A stretch of DNA of 64,000 bases, taken from contig OY727100.1 in assembly GCA_963402885.1 (NCBI GenBank), positions 1,302,001-1,366,000 of the forward strand, in the 5' to 3' direction. How positions within the stretch are numbered: position 1 is the first letter of the stretch; every line of letters begins with the position of its first letter. Below are positions 30,771 through 43,100 of this stretch, in pieces. The notes under the pieces are model-generated. The model saw only the letters and a program-made list of their open reading frames with translations. It ran no database searches and was not told where the DNA came from. The translations under genes were made by a program, and so were the position numbers. Source of the stretch: Antedon bifida (Eukaryota > Echinodermata > Crinoidea > Comatulida > Antedonidae).

Positions 30771-32039
30771 TTTTTTTCAATATATTAAATTAACACGGCT
30801 CTACACAAACACTCCCTGAGATGTGTGTTTGGAGCTCAGTTGCTACAAAATGTTCTCTTTGGCAAATATACAATACACATATATATATATATTTTATATC
30901 TTATAAAACAAGTTATGTACAGTTTTATATATAAACAAGATGCTTCGTAATGAAGTCCAAAAATATACAAAGTTTTCAGCGTTCAAGAGCTGAAAGTTTT
31001 AAATGTTCAACATTCACTAAATGTTACACTATCATTTGTTAGATAATCTTTAGTAAAGAGCACCAGTTGTCTTGATACACGTTCGATATGGTATTGGAAA
31101 TACACAATACTTTGATACAGGTATTTGAAAATGTTTGTCCTGCAAAAATAAAAATTATTTTATTAATTATTTCAGTGTTGAGACTGTCAACTAACCAATT
31201 TTATTTAATAATTTTAAAATTCAGTAAAAAAAAAAGACATTTTGAGTTTCCAAAAATGATGAAAAAGGTCACATGTTACATGTATGGGAACGATATTGCT
31301 TCAATAAATTAACAATAATTGCTAAGTTTGTGTTGAATGAGAGGCATGTTCAATAAATTAAAAACGAATTAAAAAATGCAATTTCATTATAAAAAAAAAC
31401 AGTATCTTTATTTTTGAAATTTTAATACGCATCATAGACCTAGGCCTATTTTATGAATAAAACTGAATAAATACTACTACTTACCTAGGCCTACTGTATT
31501 ATAAAAAACTGAAATTGTATAGGCCTATCACAACAGCTTTCAAGGCAAGGCTACATGACGCATTTGCGTAGACAAAAGAAAGGCCATACATGGGCCTAGA
31601 CAAATGACGAACACTTAAGCCATTATTTCAGCACAATTTACAACAAAAAATAACATAAATATAAGTACTGTTTATTAACATAAATTTCCAACATATATTT
31701 CTAAATTTATTTTCATTTAAACTTACACAGATTGAAAACGATACAGTTTTCTTTATCTCTCGTTTCAGAATATTACTTCTCTGTTCAATATCAGATTCAA
31801 AATGGCTGGCGTATCAGGCACTCCAATTACTATTCTACTATTTTATTTTATCTTACAGTTAAAATAAAGAAATATATTTTATTAGGGTGCAAAAAAATAA
31901 ATTTAGATATATAAAATACAAAAATTTGACTAAATAACTTTTTCTAAGAATATGAATAATTGTAGAAGACTAAATTGAAATGTATGTGGATTTACAACTT
32001 CTTGCAGAAATCTTTTGAACTTCGACCTCTGTTGTGACA
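30771..32039. promoter_or_regulatory. Bidirectional DDX6/UFC1 promoter region
   Basis: The start codons of DDX6 (minus) and UFC1 (plus) are 1.27 kb apart and diverge, so both promoters and 5' UTRs must lie here unless there are distant upstream exons. Contains AGGCCTA motifs (31440-31600). No TATA box can be assigned with confidence. Confidence 0.5.
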
Positions 32040-33327
32040 ATGGTGGATGCAGCAACAAGAAAAACTCTCAGCAATATTCCCCTTTTAAAAACACGAGCTG
32101 GCCCTCGTGACACAGAACTATGGCCAACACGACTAAAAGAAGAATATCAATCTCTTATTAAGGTTGTTCGATCACTTTTTCTATTTGTCTCTGTAGGCAT
32201 AATAATAATGGTTTTTAAATCAACAGCTGTCGAAGTAAAACCAGCAGACGCGACCGAACTGATGAGAAATGCCTCTATCACCCACAAGCACCTTCCTCAA
32301 GAGTGCCAGCCGTCGTCGTTGTACAAAAGTATAGGCCTAGCTACGTGTGTGCTAGTTGTAGGCCTAAAAATAGTTATCCTATCATCATCCGTTATCCATT
32401 GTGGATGAAGCTATTTATTATTTGTCAATTTAAAATTTTGAGAAAAATAAATTTAAAAATAATATAATTAAATTAATGATAATGTCTTTTTCTATCTATC
32501 TATAGGCCTAGCCTAGTATCAGCAATTATTTTCGACCTTAATTTTTGTTGTTATTAGGTGCATGGTTATCTGTGCCTTTTCATGACATATTGTTGACCAT
32601 GCCTATAGTCACTTTTCCAGCCATTATTAAAACTGTACCATCGTACAATATTTATTAAATAATATAACCATGTGTTTTTTTTAGTATGTGCAAAACAACA
32701 AAGAGGCAGATAATGATTGGTTTAGGCTGGAATCTAACAAGGACGGAACAAGGTGGTTTGGGAAGTGCTGGCACATCCAAGATCTCTTGAAATATGAGTT
32801 TGATATTGAATTTGATGTAAGATCAAGCAAAAAATCAATTAATTATAATGTTTAAATTATTTTAAAACAAAATCTCATTTTATGTTTCTATTTTTGATGC
32901 AGCATTTTGTAAACTGCAGCATTTGTACTGTTTCAGATTCCTGTAACCTATCCAAGCACGTCACCCGAGATAGCACTTCCAGAACTTGATGGGAAGACCG
33001 CCAAGATGTATCGTGGTGGTAAGATTTGCTTGACGGATCACTTCCAACCGCTTTGGGCCAAAAATGTACCCAAGTTTGGAATTGGCCATGCAATGGCACT
33101 AGGGGTATGTTACCAGAATTTTTGGATCTGCACTGTTCCACATAAATTGTACACGCAGCATTTTAGAATTTTCTAATTAATAAATGTTATGAATACTTTG
33201 CTGGAAAGCCCTTTATTTGTAATGCATTCTTATAATCATATTACAGCTTGGTCCGTGGCTTGCGGTTGAAATTCCTGACCTTATAGAGAAAGGCATTATA
33301 TCCTACAAAGAAAAGACGGCCGAATGA
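32040..33327 (+). CDS. UFC1: Ubiquitin-fold modifier-conjugating enzyme 1 (UFC1), 4 exons
   Basis: Exons 32040-32162, 32685-32816, 32937-33104 and 33247-33327 give 167 aa, the same length as human UFC1, with high similarity throughout. Catalytic Cys116 lies in [10 protein letters not shown], at the same residue number as in human. Other family stretches seen are [13 protein letters not shown] and [17 protein letters not shown]1 is the E2 that accepts UFM1 from UBA5 and works with the UFL1-DDRGK1-CDK5RAP3 ligase, for example on ribosomal protein uL24 at the ER. The start is the ATG at 32040; the GTG two codons upstream is not used. The exon 1 donor (AAG|GTTGTT) is weak but is fixed by the protein match. 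Candidate AATAAA at 33589-33594. Confidence 0.97.
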
Positions 33328-34138
33328 AAACTAGACCTTATATGAATTACATGGAACCGATGTTGGAAGATTTTATTACATCATATCTTCTCCATCAGCA
33401 TTGGAGTAGATTGGAACTTAACAGAGTATAATATATAAATCTTTAGGTCAAAGTGCACGCTTTGAACTTAGCCATTAAAGCAGCCATTCTTACTCTGTCC
33501 AACCACATCTCAATTAAAATGCTTATATCCCCTTTTCAAGTAAATATTTTAACATTAATATGGAATATACAAGAAACTTGTCTTCGTAAATAAACAAAGA
33601 TATATATATATATTTAAGGGAAGAACTGATATATTAATAAAATGCACTGCTTTAAACATTGATAAAATTTATACAGTCGACTCTCCCAATACCAGACTCT
33701 GAAAACCATACACTGGCCCAGACTTTTTTTAGGTGTTCCAAAAGGTCCCAAATTTCTTTTTATCATTAAAAACACATTCAGAATACCAGACTTTTCGAAA
33801 AACCAGACATATAATTTGGCCAGCCCAAAGATGTCTGGTGTTGGGAGAGTTGACTGTATTTAGTGCTCAGCCAGAATTCAACATCGTTGGTAGGAACAAG
33901 GTTTTTTTCCCTGGTGGTCACTATTAATGTTCAGCTACATGTAGAGGGCAAGTTGGTATTCTCTTCAGACCAAGGTTGGGAGTTTCAAATAGGCCTATAC
34001 CTCAATCGGAATTTTACAATATGTTAAATATTAAATTTATTAAATGAAATGAAATGTTTTTTATACATTATTAAGGAACCACATGTAAAGTGAATAGCGA
34101 TGATAAAGTATGAAACAAGAAGTAAAATATAAATTATA

Positions 34139-34168
34139 AAGCTTGGTTGCAACCCAGGGACGTAGTTT
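34139..34168. mobile_element. Family B left end fused to a family A element
   Basis: AAAGCTTGGTTGCAACCCAG, then GGACGTAGTTTGACC; the text then switches to family A (AAAAAAAGTGTGATATGCCC). Both families have a TTTGAC motif at the switch point. Confidence 0.55.
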
Positions 34169-34284
34169 GACCAAAAAAAGTGTGATATGCCCAAATATGG
34201 TAGTGATATGACGTCAACATGTCCATATATGGGCCCATCACATTTTTTTGTCACATAAAGTTTGATAGTGTAGACATAGCTTAA
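34160..34284. mobile_element. Family A element lacking its left terminus
   Basis: One direct 21-bp unit, ATATATGGGCCCATCAC, and right terminus AAGTTTGATAGTGTAGACAT followed by AGCTTAA. The left terminus is replaced by family B sequence. Confidence 0.75.
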
Positions 34285-34528
34285 ACGCGATAGATCATTC
34301 AGCTGTCGCGTTAAGTGAAAATCAAACTTAATTTGAAACGTGATTTGCTTTTAGAGAGTTTGACCAAAGTGCAATTCGAGGGCAGTAATGATAGAAAGAT
34401 AAATAAATCTGTTTGCATAAAAAACATAAATAGATCAAAGATGTTATGCCAAGTCATGTTCATGTACTGCATGTAGTCTCAGAGCTCATGGATGTTTAAA
34501 GCTAAACAACTTCCGTGTTCCCTTCTTC

Positions 34529-34625
34529 GCTCTGTCTACACTATCAAACTTGTTTTACAAAAATGTGTGATGTGCCCAAATATGCCACAGTAGTGATATG
34601 ATGTCATCGTTTCCATATATATTTT
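34529..34625. mobile_element. Family A element lacking its right end
   Basis: GCTCTGTCTACACTATCAAA intact at the left, one disrupted 21-bp unit, then loss of similarity after CCATATAT. Confidence 0.7.
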
Positions 34626-34794
34626 TTACCATACTAGATAAAAATAATAATTATAAAATTAATAGCAATATTGCCACTGCTGAAACGCATATCACTGAAC
34701 ACTGAGGTTCTATGAGTGATACTGATTTTTATCAACTATTTCATAGCACAGGTTATTGACTGAATATAACATAATTTAGAATATACTGTACCAA

Positions 34795-35247
34795 CATTCA
34801 ACAACCACACGCACCGTTACCACATTCATTGATGAGATTACGGTATATCATAATTAATATTTATTTACCGATTATGTCTGTTTTGTGTATTCATGTTATA
34901 AAACCATCCACACGCACCATTCTACCACATTCATTGATGGACAGCTATCGTTGATGTCCATACAAACCGAAGACACATATCGATAACACAGGTTATTGGC
35001 AGATTACGGTATATCATAATTAATATTTACCCTTTATGTCTGTTTTGTGTATACAACCATTCACACGCACCATTCTACCACATTCATTGATGGACAGCTA
35101 TCGTTCATGTCCATACAAACCGAAGACACATATCGATAACACAGGTTATTGGCAGATTACTGCATATCATAATTAATATTTACCATTTATGTCTGTTTTG
35201 TGTATACAACCATTCACACGCACCATTCTACCACATTCATTGATGGT
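34795..35247. repeat. Approx. 153-bp tandem repeat upstream of FMO-A
   Basis: CCACATTCATTGATGG recurs at about 34821, 34926, 35079 and 35232; the last spacings are 153 bp. Units include CATACAAACCGAAGACACAT and ATCATAATTAATATTTA. The array stops about 12 bp before the FMO-A start codon, so it occupies the 5' UTR or core promoter. Confidence 0.85.
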
Positions 35248-35258
35248 GAGCTAATGAA

Positions 35259-38200
35259 ATGGCTATACGGACGGTAGGTATCGTTGGTGCTGGAGTCAGT
35301 GGGATAACGGCCGTTAAAAGTTGTCTGGAGGAAGGTCTGCAGCCGATATGCTTCGAAAGACAATCTGGATTTGGTAAGTTAAGCATGATAAAAGAACTTA
35401 ACGTAATTTAGATGTAACGAGGAGAAATATTAAGAGTTCAAACGTTGTTAACAATCTGCGGACTTTAGAACCTATGTAACGTAGATAATATAGATGTATT
35501 GCCCCGCAAACATGAAAAATCAAGATTAATATAAAAAAAAAAGACTTTGAATAGGCCATTTCGCAGTTTTAATAATCACTTCCATAGAAAAAAACAAATA
35601 ATTTAAATTCAACCAAAAACCCATTTTTTTGCTTTAAGTTATTATTTTTAATTTAAATAATGTTGTTTTCGATCCAATTTTTGGTCTAAGTGATATAACT
35701 ATTATGTGATATTCAAATGGCATATTCAACAAAAACATTTAGGAAGAAAATTTATCTTATAAATGTTAGTATATGTAAGTAACACGCATTTAACAATCAG
35801 ATGGTCCCAAACGCTTAGAAATACATTTTCAATAACTAACTTTTTAAAGTGGCCTGCGATAGTTCAACAACATTTTTTCTGGCTGTTAATTTTTAATTTG
35901 TCTAACTTTACTAACAATACATTTAGGCTTATCATCATCATCATCATCATCATCATTATATTTTGACAATGGTTTTCTTGTTAATAGGTGGAGTCTGGTA
36001 CACAGAAGATGAGCGTACAAAGAAGGACTTAAACCTCACGTTTGATAGTCTGACAACCAACACCAGTAGGGAGATGATGTGCATGAGTGACTTCCCATTC
36101 CCCGAGGATTACCCACCATTTCCTTCTACTTCCCAGTTGCAAAAATACTGGCAAAATTACGTCGAGCATTTCAATCTGAGAGAATACATTCGTCTGGGCC
36201 AAAAAGTCACCAAGATAACAGACATCGGATCTGGTAGATGGAAGATTGTTGCAGAAGATGTGGACAATGGTCACGTTACAGAAACTGAAGTTGATGCCTT
36301 GATAGTATCCTCAGGACTTCAAGGAACACCCAACGCACCAGATATTCCAGGACAGCAAGAGTTCTCTGGAAAAGTGCTCCATTCTCAGGAATTTAGAAGA
36401 GGGACGGATTATATTGGGAAAAATGTTGTCGTTGTCGGTAAGATAATCAACATCAAGCAGTATTTTATAGAAATTATTATTCAAAAAACTACGTGTCATT
36501 TATGACAAAAAAATGTCATCTTTAAATGTAATTTTATTATATTTAAATCTAAATGTTTCGACGTTTCTATTTCAGGAGCTTCGTTTTCTGCCGGAGATGT
36601 TTCTGTTGACTGCAGCCGTCACTGTAAAATGGTAACAAATATTGTTATCAATAAAACCTGTATGGCGCTAATAGTAGCAGTAGAATACTATTCGCGCGAA
36701 TCATGAATTGTCTGTGTATTTGTTAATAAAGTGGGTGAAAAGAAGAATAATAAAGTCGGTTTTTACAGTTTTAAAATACACAAGGCTTGTTTGAGAACTT
36801 ATTGTCACACTTGACATTAGCACTATACCAAACAAACAACTCTGTTTGATTAATATTATTTATTTTAGACGTACTTAAGTACTCGTAGAGGATGTTGGGT
36901 TATGCGAAGAACATTTAGAGGTGCTGCATTTTGGGATACACACGTCCTAAGCCGATGGTTCAACTATATGCCGATCAACCTACAACAGTGGTATCTAGAG
37001 ACGGTTTACAGAGCCATGGTCAATCACACAGACCTGGGCTTACAGAGTGACGTGCACGTGTACGCAGGCGCTAGTGTCATGATAAATGACTCAATAAACG
37101 ACCAGATACTTTGCGGAAAACTAAAGGTCATAGTTCGAATAATCCATTGCTTGTAATTGGTCAATACTTAAAGATGTATTGTCCCCCAAAAACATGAAAA
37201 ATTAAGATTAATAAAATCAGACTTTAAATAGGACATTTTGTAGATTTATTAAAGTTAATCACTTCTTTAAAAAAAACCACACAAAATAATAATTATTTCA
37301 CTTATAAAAAGACAAAAGAAACGGTTAATTTTTTAACTATTAAAATAGCATGTTTAAAAAAAGATTGACAAAATATTTTTTTGGGGAGACAATAATTATA
37401 TCTTTAATTAGGCCTAGTGTTTTCCAACGTGTGAGTCTGTGGCCTAAATGCGTTCCATAACTGATTCCATGCATGGGGTAAAAACACCTGCCAAAATAGA
37501 CCTAAAAAGGTCATCCTAAAACTACATTAAGAATGTGATACTTGATCTATTATTCTATATACAATATAACATATATCTACCGATCTTAATGTTAAAATGT
37601 ACCGTAGTTTCCCATTGACAATCTAGTCCCCTAAACCACTACCCGACCACATCTCCCTTTCCTCAGAATGTGCGGTGATGTAGGAAGGGAATGTGTAGGC
37701 ATATCTTTTTATGGCCTACAAAATGCTTACTTTTATATCAATAAGAAGCATTGGATTATAATAATGATATTTATTGATTATAGGTAAAACCAGAAATTAA
37801 AAAGCTGACAAAGAACGGTGTAGAATTTGTTGATGGTTCCCGTTTGGACGACGTTGATGTGGTGATCCTGGCTACGGGATATAAGAAATGCTATCCATAT
37901 ATCGCAGATACAAGTATCAGAGGTAGGCCTACAGCCTAACACTTAGGCGTGGTTCCCACCAGAGATGCAGCAACGCAAGGACGTAGACGCAACGCAGGCG
38001 AGTTTACCAATCAGAAACGAAGTTGAATAAGCCATCGCTTGTGATTGGTCAAATCACTTGAGTTGCGCTTACGTTCTTGCGTTGCATGTCGTAAGCGTGG
38101 TTCCCACTAGCGACGCAACGCAAGGACGTAACGCAACGCAAGTGAATTGACCAATCACAAGCGATGGCTTTCGCTTGTGATTGCTAACTGTCTATAACTT

Positions 38201-39097
38201 CGCTTGTCATTGGCTAAAACGCTTACGTTGCGTTTACGTCCTTGCGTTACGAACCTAGTTAGTATAACATTTATTTTGCTTCTGAAAGTTTTGCTGAAAG
38301 TTTCTAAATTACTTTTTCATTTGTCACAATAGAATCTCTGGAAGAAAAGTTCAACGTGTACAAGTTTATATTCATACCAGGGCAGCCGACGTTCGCTGCG
38401 CTTGGTCTTGCAAAGTGTCTCGGGCCCCAGGGTGTAGCGTTCGAGCTTCAGTCACGTTGGGTTGCGCGTGTCTTTAGCGGGAAATCCAAACTTCCCTCAG
38501 ACAACGTGATGCAGGCAGAAGTCAAGGAAGTGTCTCAAGGGAACACAGCTCGCGGAAGCGTTCATGCATATGTAAGTATACATTCATATTTAAGAGTTAT
38601 TTAGGCCTATCAGTCTTTTACGAATTTGGCCGGCGACAACGACAATAGGCCTATTGGTCTAAGAGCAGAGCCTCTGAACTCAATAGGCCTACTGATACCA
38701 ACAAATAGGCTAGTCTATGCAAATATATAGAGTACCGTACTGTATATAAAAATACTTTTGTGGGTTTCAGGTTCAATGGACACCTTATGTTCTGGATATC
38801 GCCAAACAAATCGGTTGCCTACCAAATCCATGGAGTTATTTGTTGAAGAGTCCGAGATTCGCACTAAAGTTAGCATTTGGATCTGTACACCCGTACACGT
38901 TTCGCCTTAATGGTCCGCACTCTTGGGACGGCGCAGAAAACGCAATTAAGGAAGTCCCGCGTAAAACGGTGAAGTCTACGAAAACGCGCGTGCCTAAAGT
39001 GCCTTATAAGAACGCCGTGCGCACATTGGCAGAACAGGCGTTGTTAGCAGTACTTGTTTTGGTATCTGCTTTGCTACTCACATGGTATTTTATGTAA
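35259..39097 (+). CDS. Flavin-containing monooxygenase, copy A, 7 exons
   Basis: Exons 35259-35373, 35988-36437, 36576-36631, 36869-37126, 37784-37922, 38333-38571 and 38771-39097; 527 aa, a typical FMO length. Seen: FAD-binding GAGVSG (10-15), the FMO signature [11 protein letters not shown] (F-x-G-x3-H-x3-F) at about 162-172, an NADPH-type glycine motif [12 protein letters not shown] just after it, LATGY near residue 310, and a hydrophobic C-terminal anchor ([15 protein letters not shown]). Family role: ER-bound oxygenation of soft nucleophiles (N or S atoms) using FAD, NADPH and O2. The substrate cannot be told from sequence. An ATG at 35254 is out of frame and ends within eight codons, so 35259 is the start. 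Tandem paralogue of the next gene. Candidate AATAAA at 39308-39313. Confidence 0.95.
37945..38264. mobile_element. Two tandem family B elements in FMO-A intron 5
   Basis: Element 1 runs about 37945-38094 (CGTGGTTCCCACCAGAGATG) and element 2 about 38095-38264 (CGTGGTTCCCACTAGCGACG). Both have inverted CAATCACAAGCGATGG-type arms. Starts about 23 bp after exon 5. The paralogue FMO-B carries the same family in the same intron. Confidence 0.75.
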
Positions 39098-40170
39098 TTT
39101 CCTGTCTTATATTTCCAGTAGTCTTTAAACATAGGCCTACAGGGCACAATGGTTTAGTCCGCATGTACTGTTTCGTGCGGCACCTCGTACGGCACGGCAC
39201 GCACGCGCACAAGCAAGCAATGCGTGTGTGAATTATCTGTCTTATGGTGATGATTTAATTGGTTAATTCAAGTAGACCGAAATGTGCCATAATTAGCATA
39301 AACTAGGAATAAATGTGAATGTATTATTACTCAATAAAATAATCAGTAAAATATACCATGGTAGGTATAATACTCATATTGAACCACATACTGCTGTTTT
39401 ATTTTATTTAATGCTTCTAGCAGCGTCGAAGTTCATGACATTTTCAATTAAATTGTACCGTAACACTTTTGAAACCTTTGAAAATCTTTTTGAGATTTGA
39501 ATGTCAAAAGAATAGAAATGTATGATCGTGTTGTCATATCAATAGCCTTATATAAATTATATGACCTTACAACCCTTAGTTACCTCAACAATCAAACCTC
39601 ATACATTATTCTACAAGTTATTGTCAAATAGTACTTGTATTAGGGCCTACATCTTGTATCTTCTTCTTGTTAATAATAGCAAATTGGCACAAAAATCATA
39701 TGTAGTAGCAATTCACAACATTTACAGCATTTATTTCGAAAAGAAGACTTCTCTTCAGTTTGCAAAAGTAATCAAGAAAAGAAGCCCACAATCGGAGTCC
39801 TAAAAAAAGAAGCGGTTTTACGGTATAACGGTATTTTACCATGGAGATATAAAAATAAAATATACGATTTTACTAACAATACTGAAATAGCATAATTAAT
39901 TAAATTAATTAATTAATGATTATTAATTAATTTTATCTGATATGAAGTCAAGATCTTCTGTTATTAAAATATATTTTACGGTTGGTTAAAAAACCCAATA
40001 ATCGCTTGCACGGTGACAATAATAGTTTGATTTATACATTTCCCGATGCCGATTTGAGCATGCGCAAACTTTTTTTTTTCCAATTTTGTGGCCAGGCAAG
40101 AACTGACGCATTTGCATTTTAGTCTGTTTGCTGAAAGCAGCGCTTCGATCAACTCTTTGAAACTTTCAAG
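39098..40170. other. FMO-A to FMO-B intergenic region
   Basis: FMO-A 3' UTR followed by A+T-rich sequence with a TTAATTAATTAA-type palindromic run (39895-39935). The FMO-B promoter must lie here. Nothing else recognisable. Confidence 0.5.
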
Positions 40171-43100
40171 ATGGCTATTCGGACGGTAGGTATCATTGGT
40201 GCTGGCTCAAGTGGAATTACGTCTGTTAAAAGTTGTTTGGAGGAAGGTCTGCAGCCGATATGTTTCGAAAGACAATCTGGATTCGGTAAGTTAAGTATTA
40301 TGACTATTGACTTCAGTTAAGTCTCGGTTATCTTTAGCGATTCAGTTTTTGGGGTTTAAGCTGAAGATTAAGTAACACGTGTTCGTCCTACTCCATCTAG
40401 ATGGGACGCTCGACTGTTGAATCCCCAAGGAATATACCGGGCACGGAGGTCACATTTTAGGACGGTGGAACTATTTAATTAGTCAGGTATGGTGGCAGAA
40501 TAGTAGTCTCAAAATACATAGAAAATGATATAGGCATACTCATGTTTTCATCCATACAAAATTAAACTTTATCCCCCATGCATTTGAGGGTCCCAAATGA
40601 TCAGCAATTGCTGGATGGATCACCCTCATTAAATATGGTTCAAATAAAAAAAATAGGGGTTAAATTTTAGAATATGAACCTGTATGTTGGGGTATATATT
40701 GTTGTAAATGTAATTTTTCCTCATCCCACCCTCCCTTCCCCTCTAGTTACCAAATCTCCTCAAATATGAATTGATTTGATTTTGATTTATTTGGAAAATT
40801 AAAAAAATACATACACAGTTATAACATTTATAGAAGATTTCCCAGGGTAGCCCAAAATGTTAGTAGCTAATTATTTCCATTGAGTCCTAAAACTTGTGAG
40901 TCAACCATACCAGGGAGGTATTATACCTCCTCCCTGACCATCACCTTATTTTAAAATAAATAATGGATTTTTGTCATTCTTAATCAAATATATAAAATCA
41001 CCATTAAGTTAAATTAATTTAAATAAAATTGTATTAATTTAACTTTTTGATCATTTCTGGTAATTTTTTAAGAAAAAGTACAGATTAATGTTTTAATAAT
41101 TTGTTTCCTTAAAAAAGATTTTTATAACATTTATGTTAAACAATTTAAGAGGGTCCCTGAATATACTGGTATCATGTGACGTGGAATGGTTAAGAAAGTT
41201 AAAGATTAAATAAATTGATTTGATGTTTGAATTTGAAAAATCAAACCAATTGAAGTACTACAAACCAAACTAGAAAAACATTTGCATTAAAAAATAATCT
41301 TTATTTTGAGTTTACCAAATGTATATAATTACTTCTAAGTTATATAATTAAATCTGATCAATATGCTTTATCTGTAGAAGCAGATCCTGTAGTGGCAAAA
41401 CCAGAACACATCCCAAGGCGCTTTATTGGACTGACAAAACCCAGTGGAGCATGAACAATTTTTTGAATATAATATGAATTGTCTGAGAAGTCGTACGATG
41501 TGACCCAAACAATTAAATTGGGCCCAAACATATTAAGTGCAATTGGGTTCATAGTTCATCCAAGCGTGGATGGAAATTTCCTCCACGTGTTAGATGTCCT
41601 TGAGATAAACTAGCAAGTTTAATAACTTTACCATTTCTTGTACTCTTGCTTAATTTATGGGCACTCTGTATATAGTTCACTCACTATTTATAGATGGTTT
41701 TAATTTTTATATAAGTTGATTTAACTAATTCAAAATGACACCCAGCATTACTGTATGTGCAGCGTGCCACACAGCCCCCATCCCCCCCCCCCCCAACACC
41801 AATAGTAGAAGAAGGGGTTAAAAAATGCAAGGTGCAAAAATTTATCTAATTGTAGGCCTGTTGGATAAATTTATGTCTGATTATTTAATTTTATCTGATT
41901 TCATTTCAACTTTATAGGTCAACCCTTCCAGTGTACCCTCAGGCCAGCTGATATCCAGGGGCCCTCTTTAAAATATATATAAACTTAACGTCTATACCCC
42001 TGATTTGATTTGATAGAATAAAAACTTTAATTGGACAACCTACACATATAATATATCAACTCATTGAAGACCGTCGACCTTCTTGGCTATCCATCATTAC
42101 AGTCATGAGCCATCAGACATGACTGGAATCAAATGAATATAACCCTGTACTATACTGATAACAATATAAAGTATTACATTTAACAAGATAATATAATATG
42201 TTGGACCAAAATAAAAATTTAAATTACATGATGTTTTAATGTTTTCATATTTAGGTGGAGTCTGGTACACTGATGATGAAAAAACAAAAAAAGGTTTCAA
42301 CTTCATGTTTGATAGTCTGACAACCAACACCAGTAAGGAGATGATGTGCATGAGTGACTTCCCATTCCCCGAAGATTACCCACCATTCCCTACTCCAAGA
42401 CAAATGCAAGACTACTGGCGTAGTTACGTCGAGCATTTCAAACTTAAAGAACACATTCGTCTGGGCCAAAAAGTCACCAAGATAACTGACATCGGATCTG
42501 GTAGATGGAAGATTGTTGCAGAAGATGTGGACAATGGTAACATTACAGAAACTGAAGTTGATGCATTGATAGTATCCTCAGGACTTCAAGGAACACCCAA
42601 TGCACCAGAGATTCCAGGACAGCAAGAGTTTGCTGGAAAGGTTTATCATTCTCAAGAATTTAGAAGAGGGACGGATTATATTGGGAAAAAAGTTGTGGTC
42701 CTCGGTAAGAAGTTAGTTATTATATCTAACAATAATTTCCATAGCTTTTTTAGATTAGATGAACTCAATAAAGCAAAAGGAATGACAATTTAGACCTATA
42801 CTTCAAAGTGTAGACACCCATCATCAACCAGCAACAGACTTCACATGCTAATTGTCCCTATAAACTCAAGTTTCTGTGCCAATTCTAAACCAATAATAGG
42901 TTGATAGCGCTGCTCATTATATTTTACTATGAAATCTGAAAGATAAATGTAGGTTTGAAATGTTCTCTCTCGACCAGCAATTTGTAATAATTTGGAAAGG
43001 TTTCAGTTCTTTGAAGATTTGGTTCACTTTTATTTTTTTAATAAGGTCATTTATCATCATTTATTTTAATTAAGTTTGCAGTTTATGGTTGTTGTGTTAC

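Larger units (their letters stand above)
33328..35258. other. UFC1 to FMO-A intergenic region
   Basis: Holds the UFC1 3' UTR, a family B/A chimera (34139-34284), a truncated family A element (34529-34625) and a 153-bp minisatellite running up to the FMO-A start codon. No extra gene seen. Confidence 0.5.

Noticed and set aside
32034-32408. UFC1 first exon as a separate 124-codon ORF starting at GTG
   Set aside because: Only 32040-32162 matches UFC1; after the donor the frame is intronic, and the GTG is not a normal eukaryotic start.
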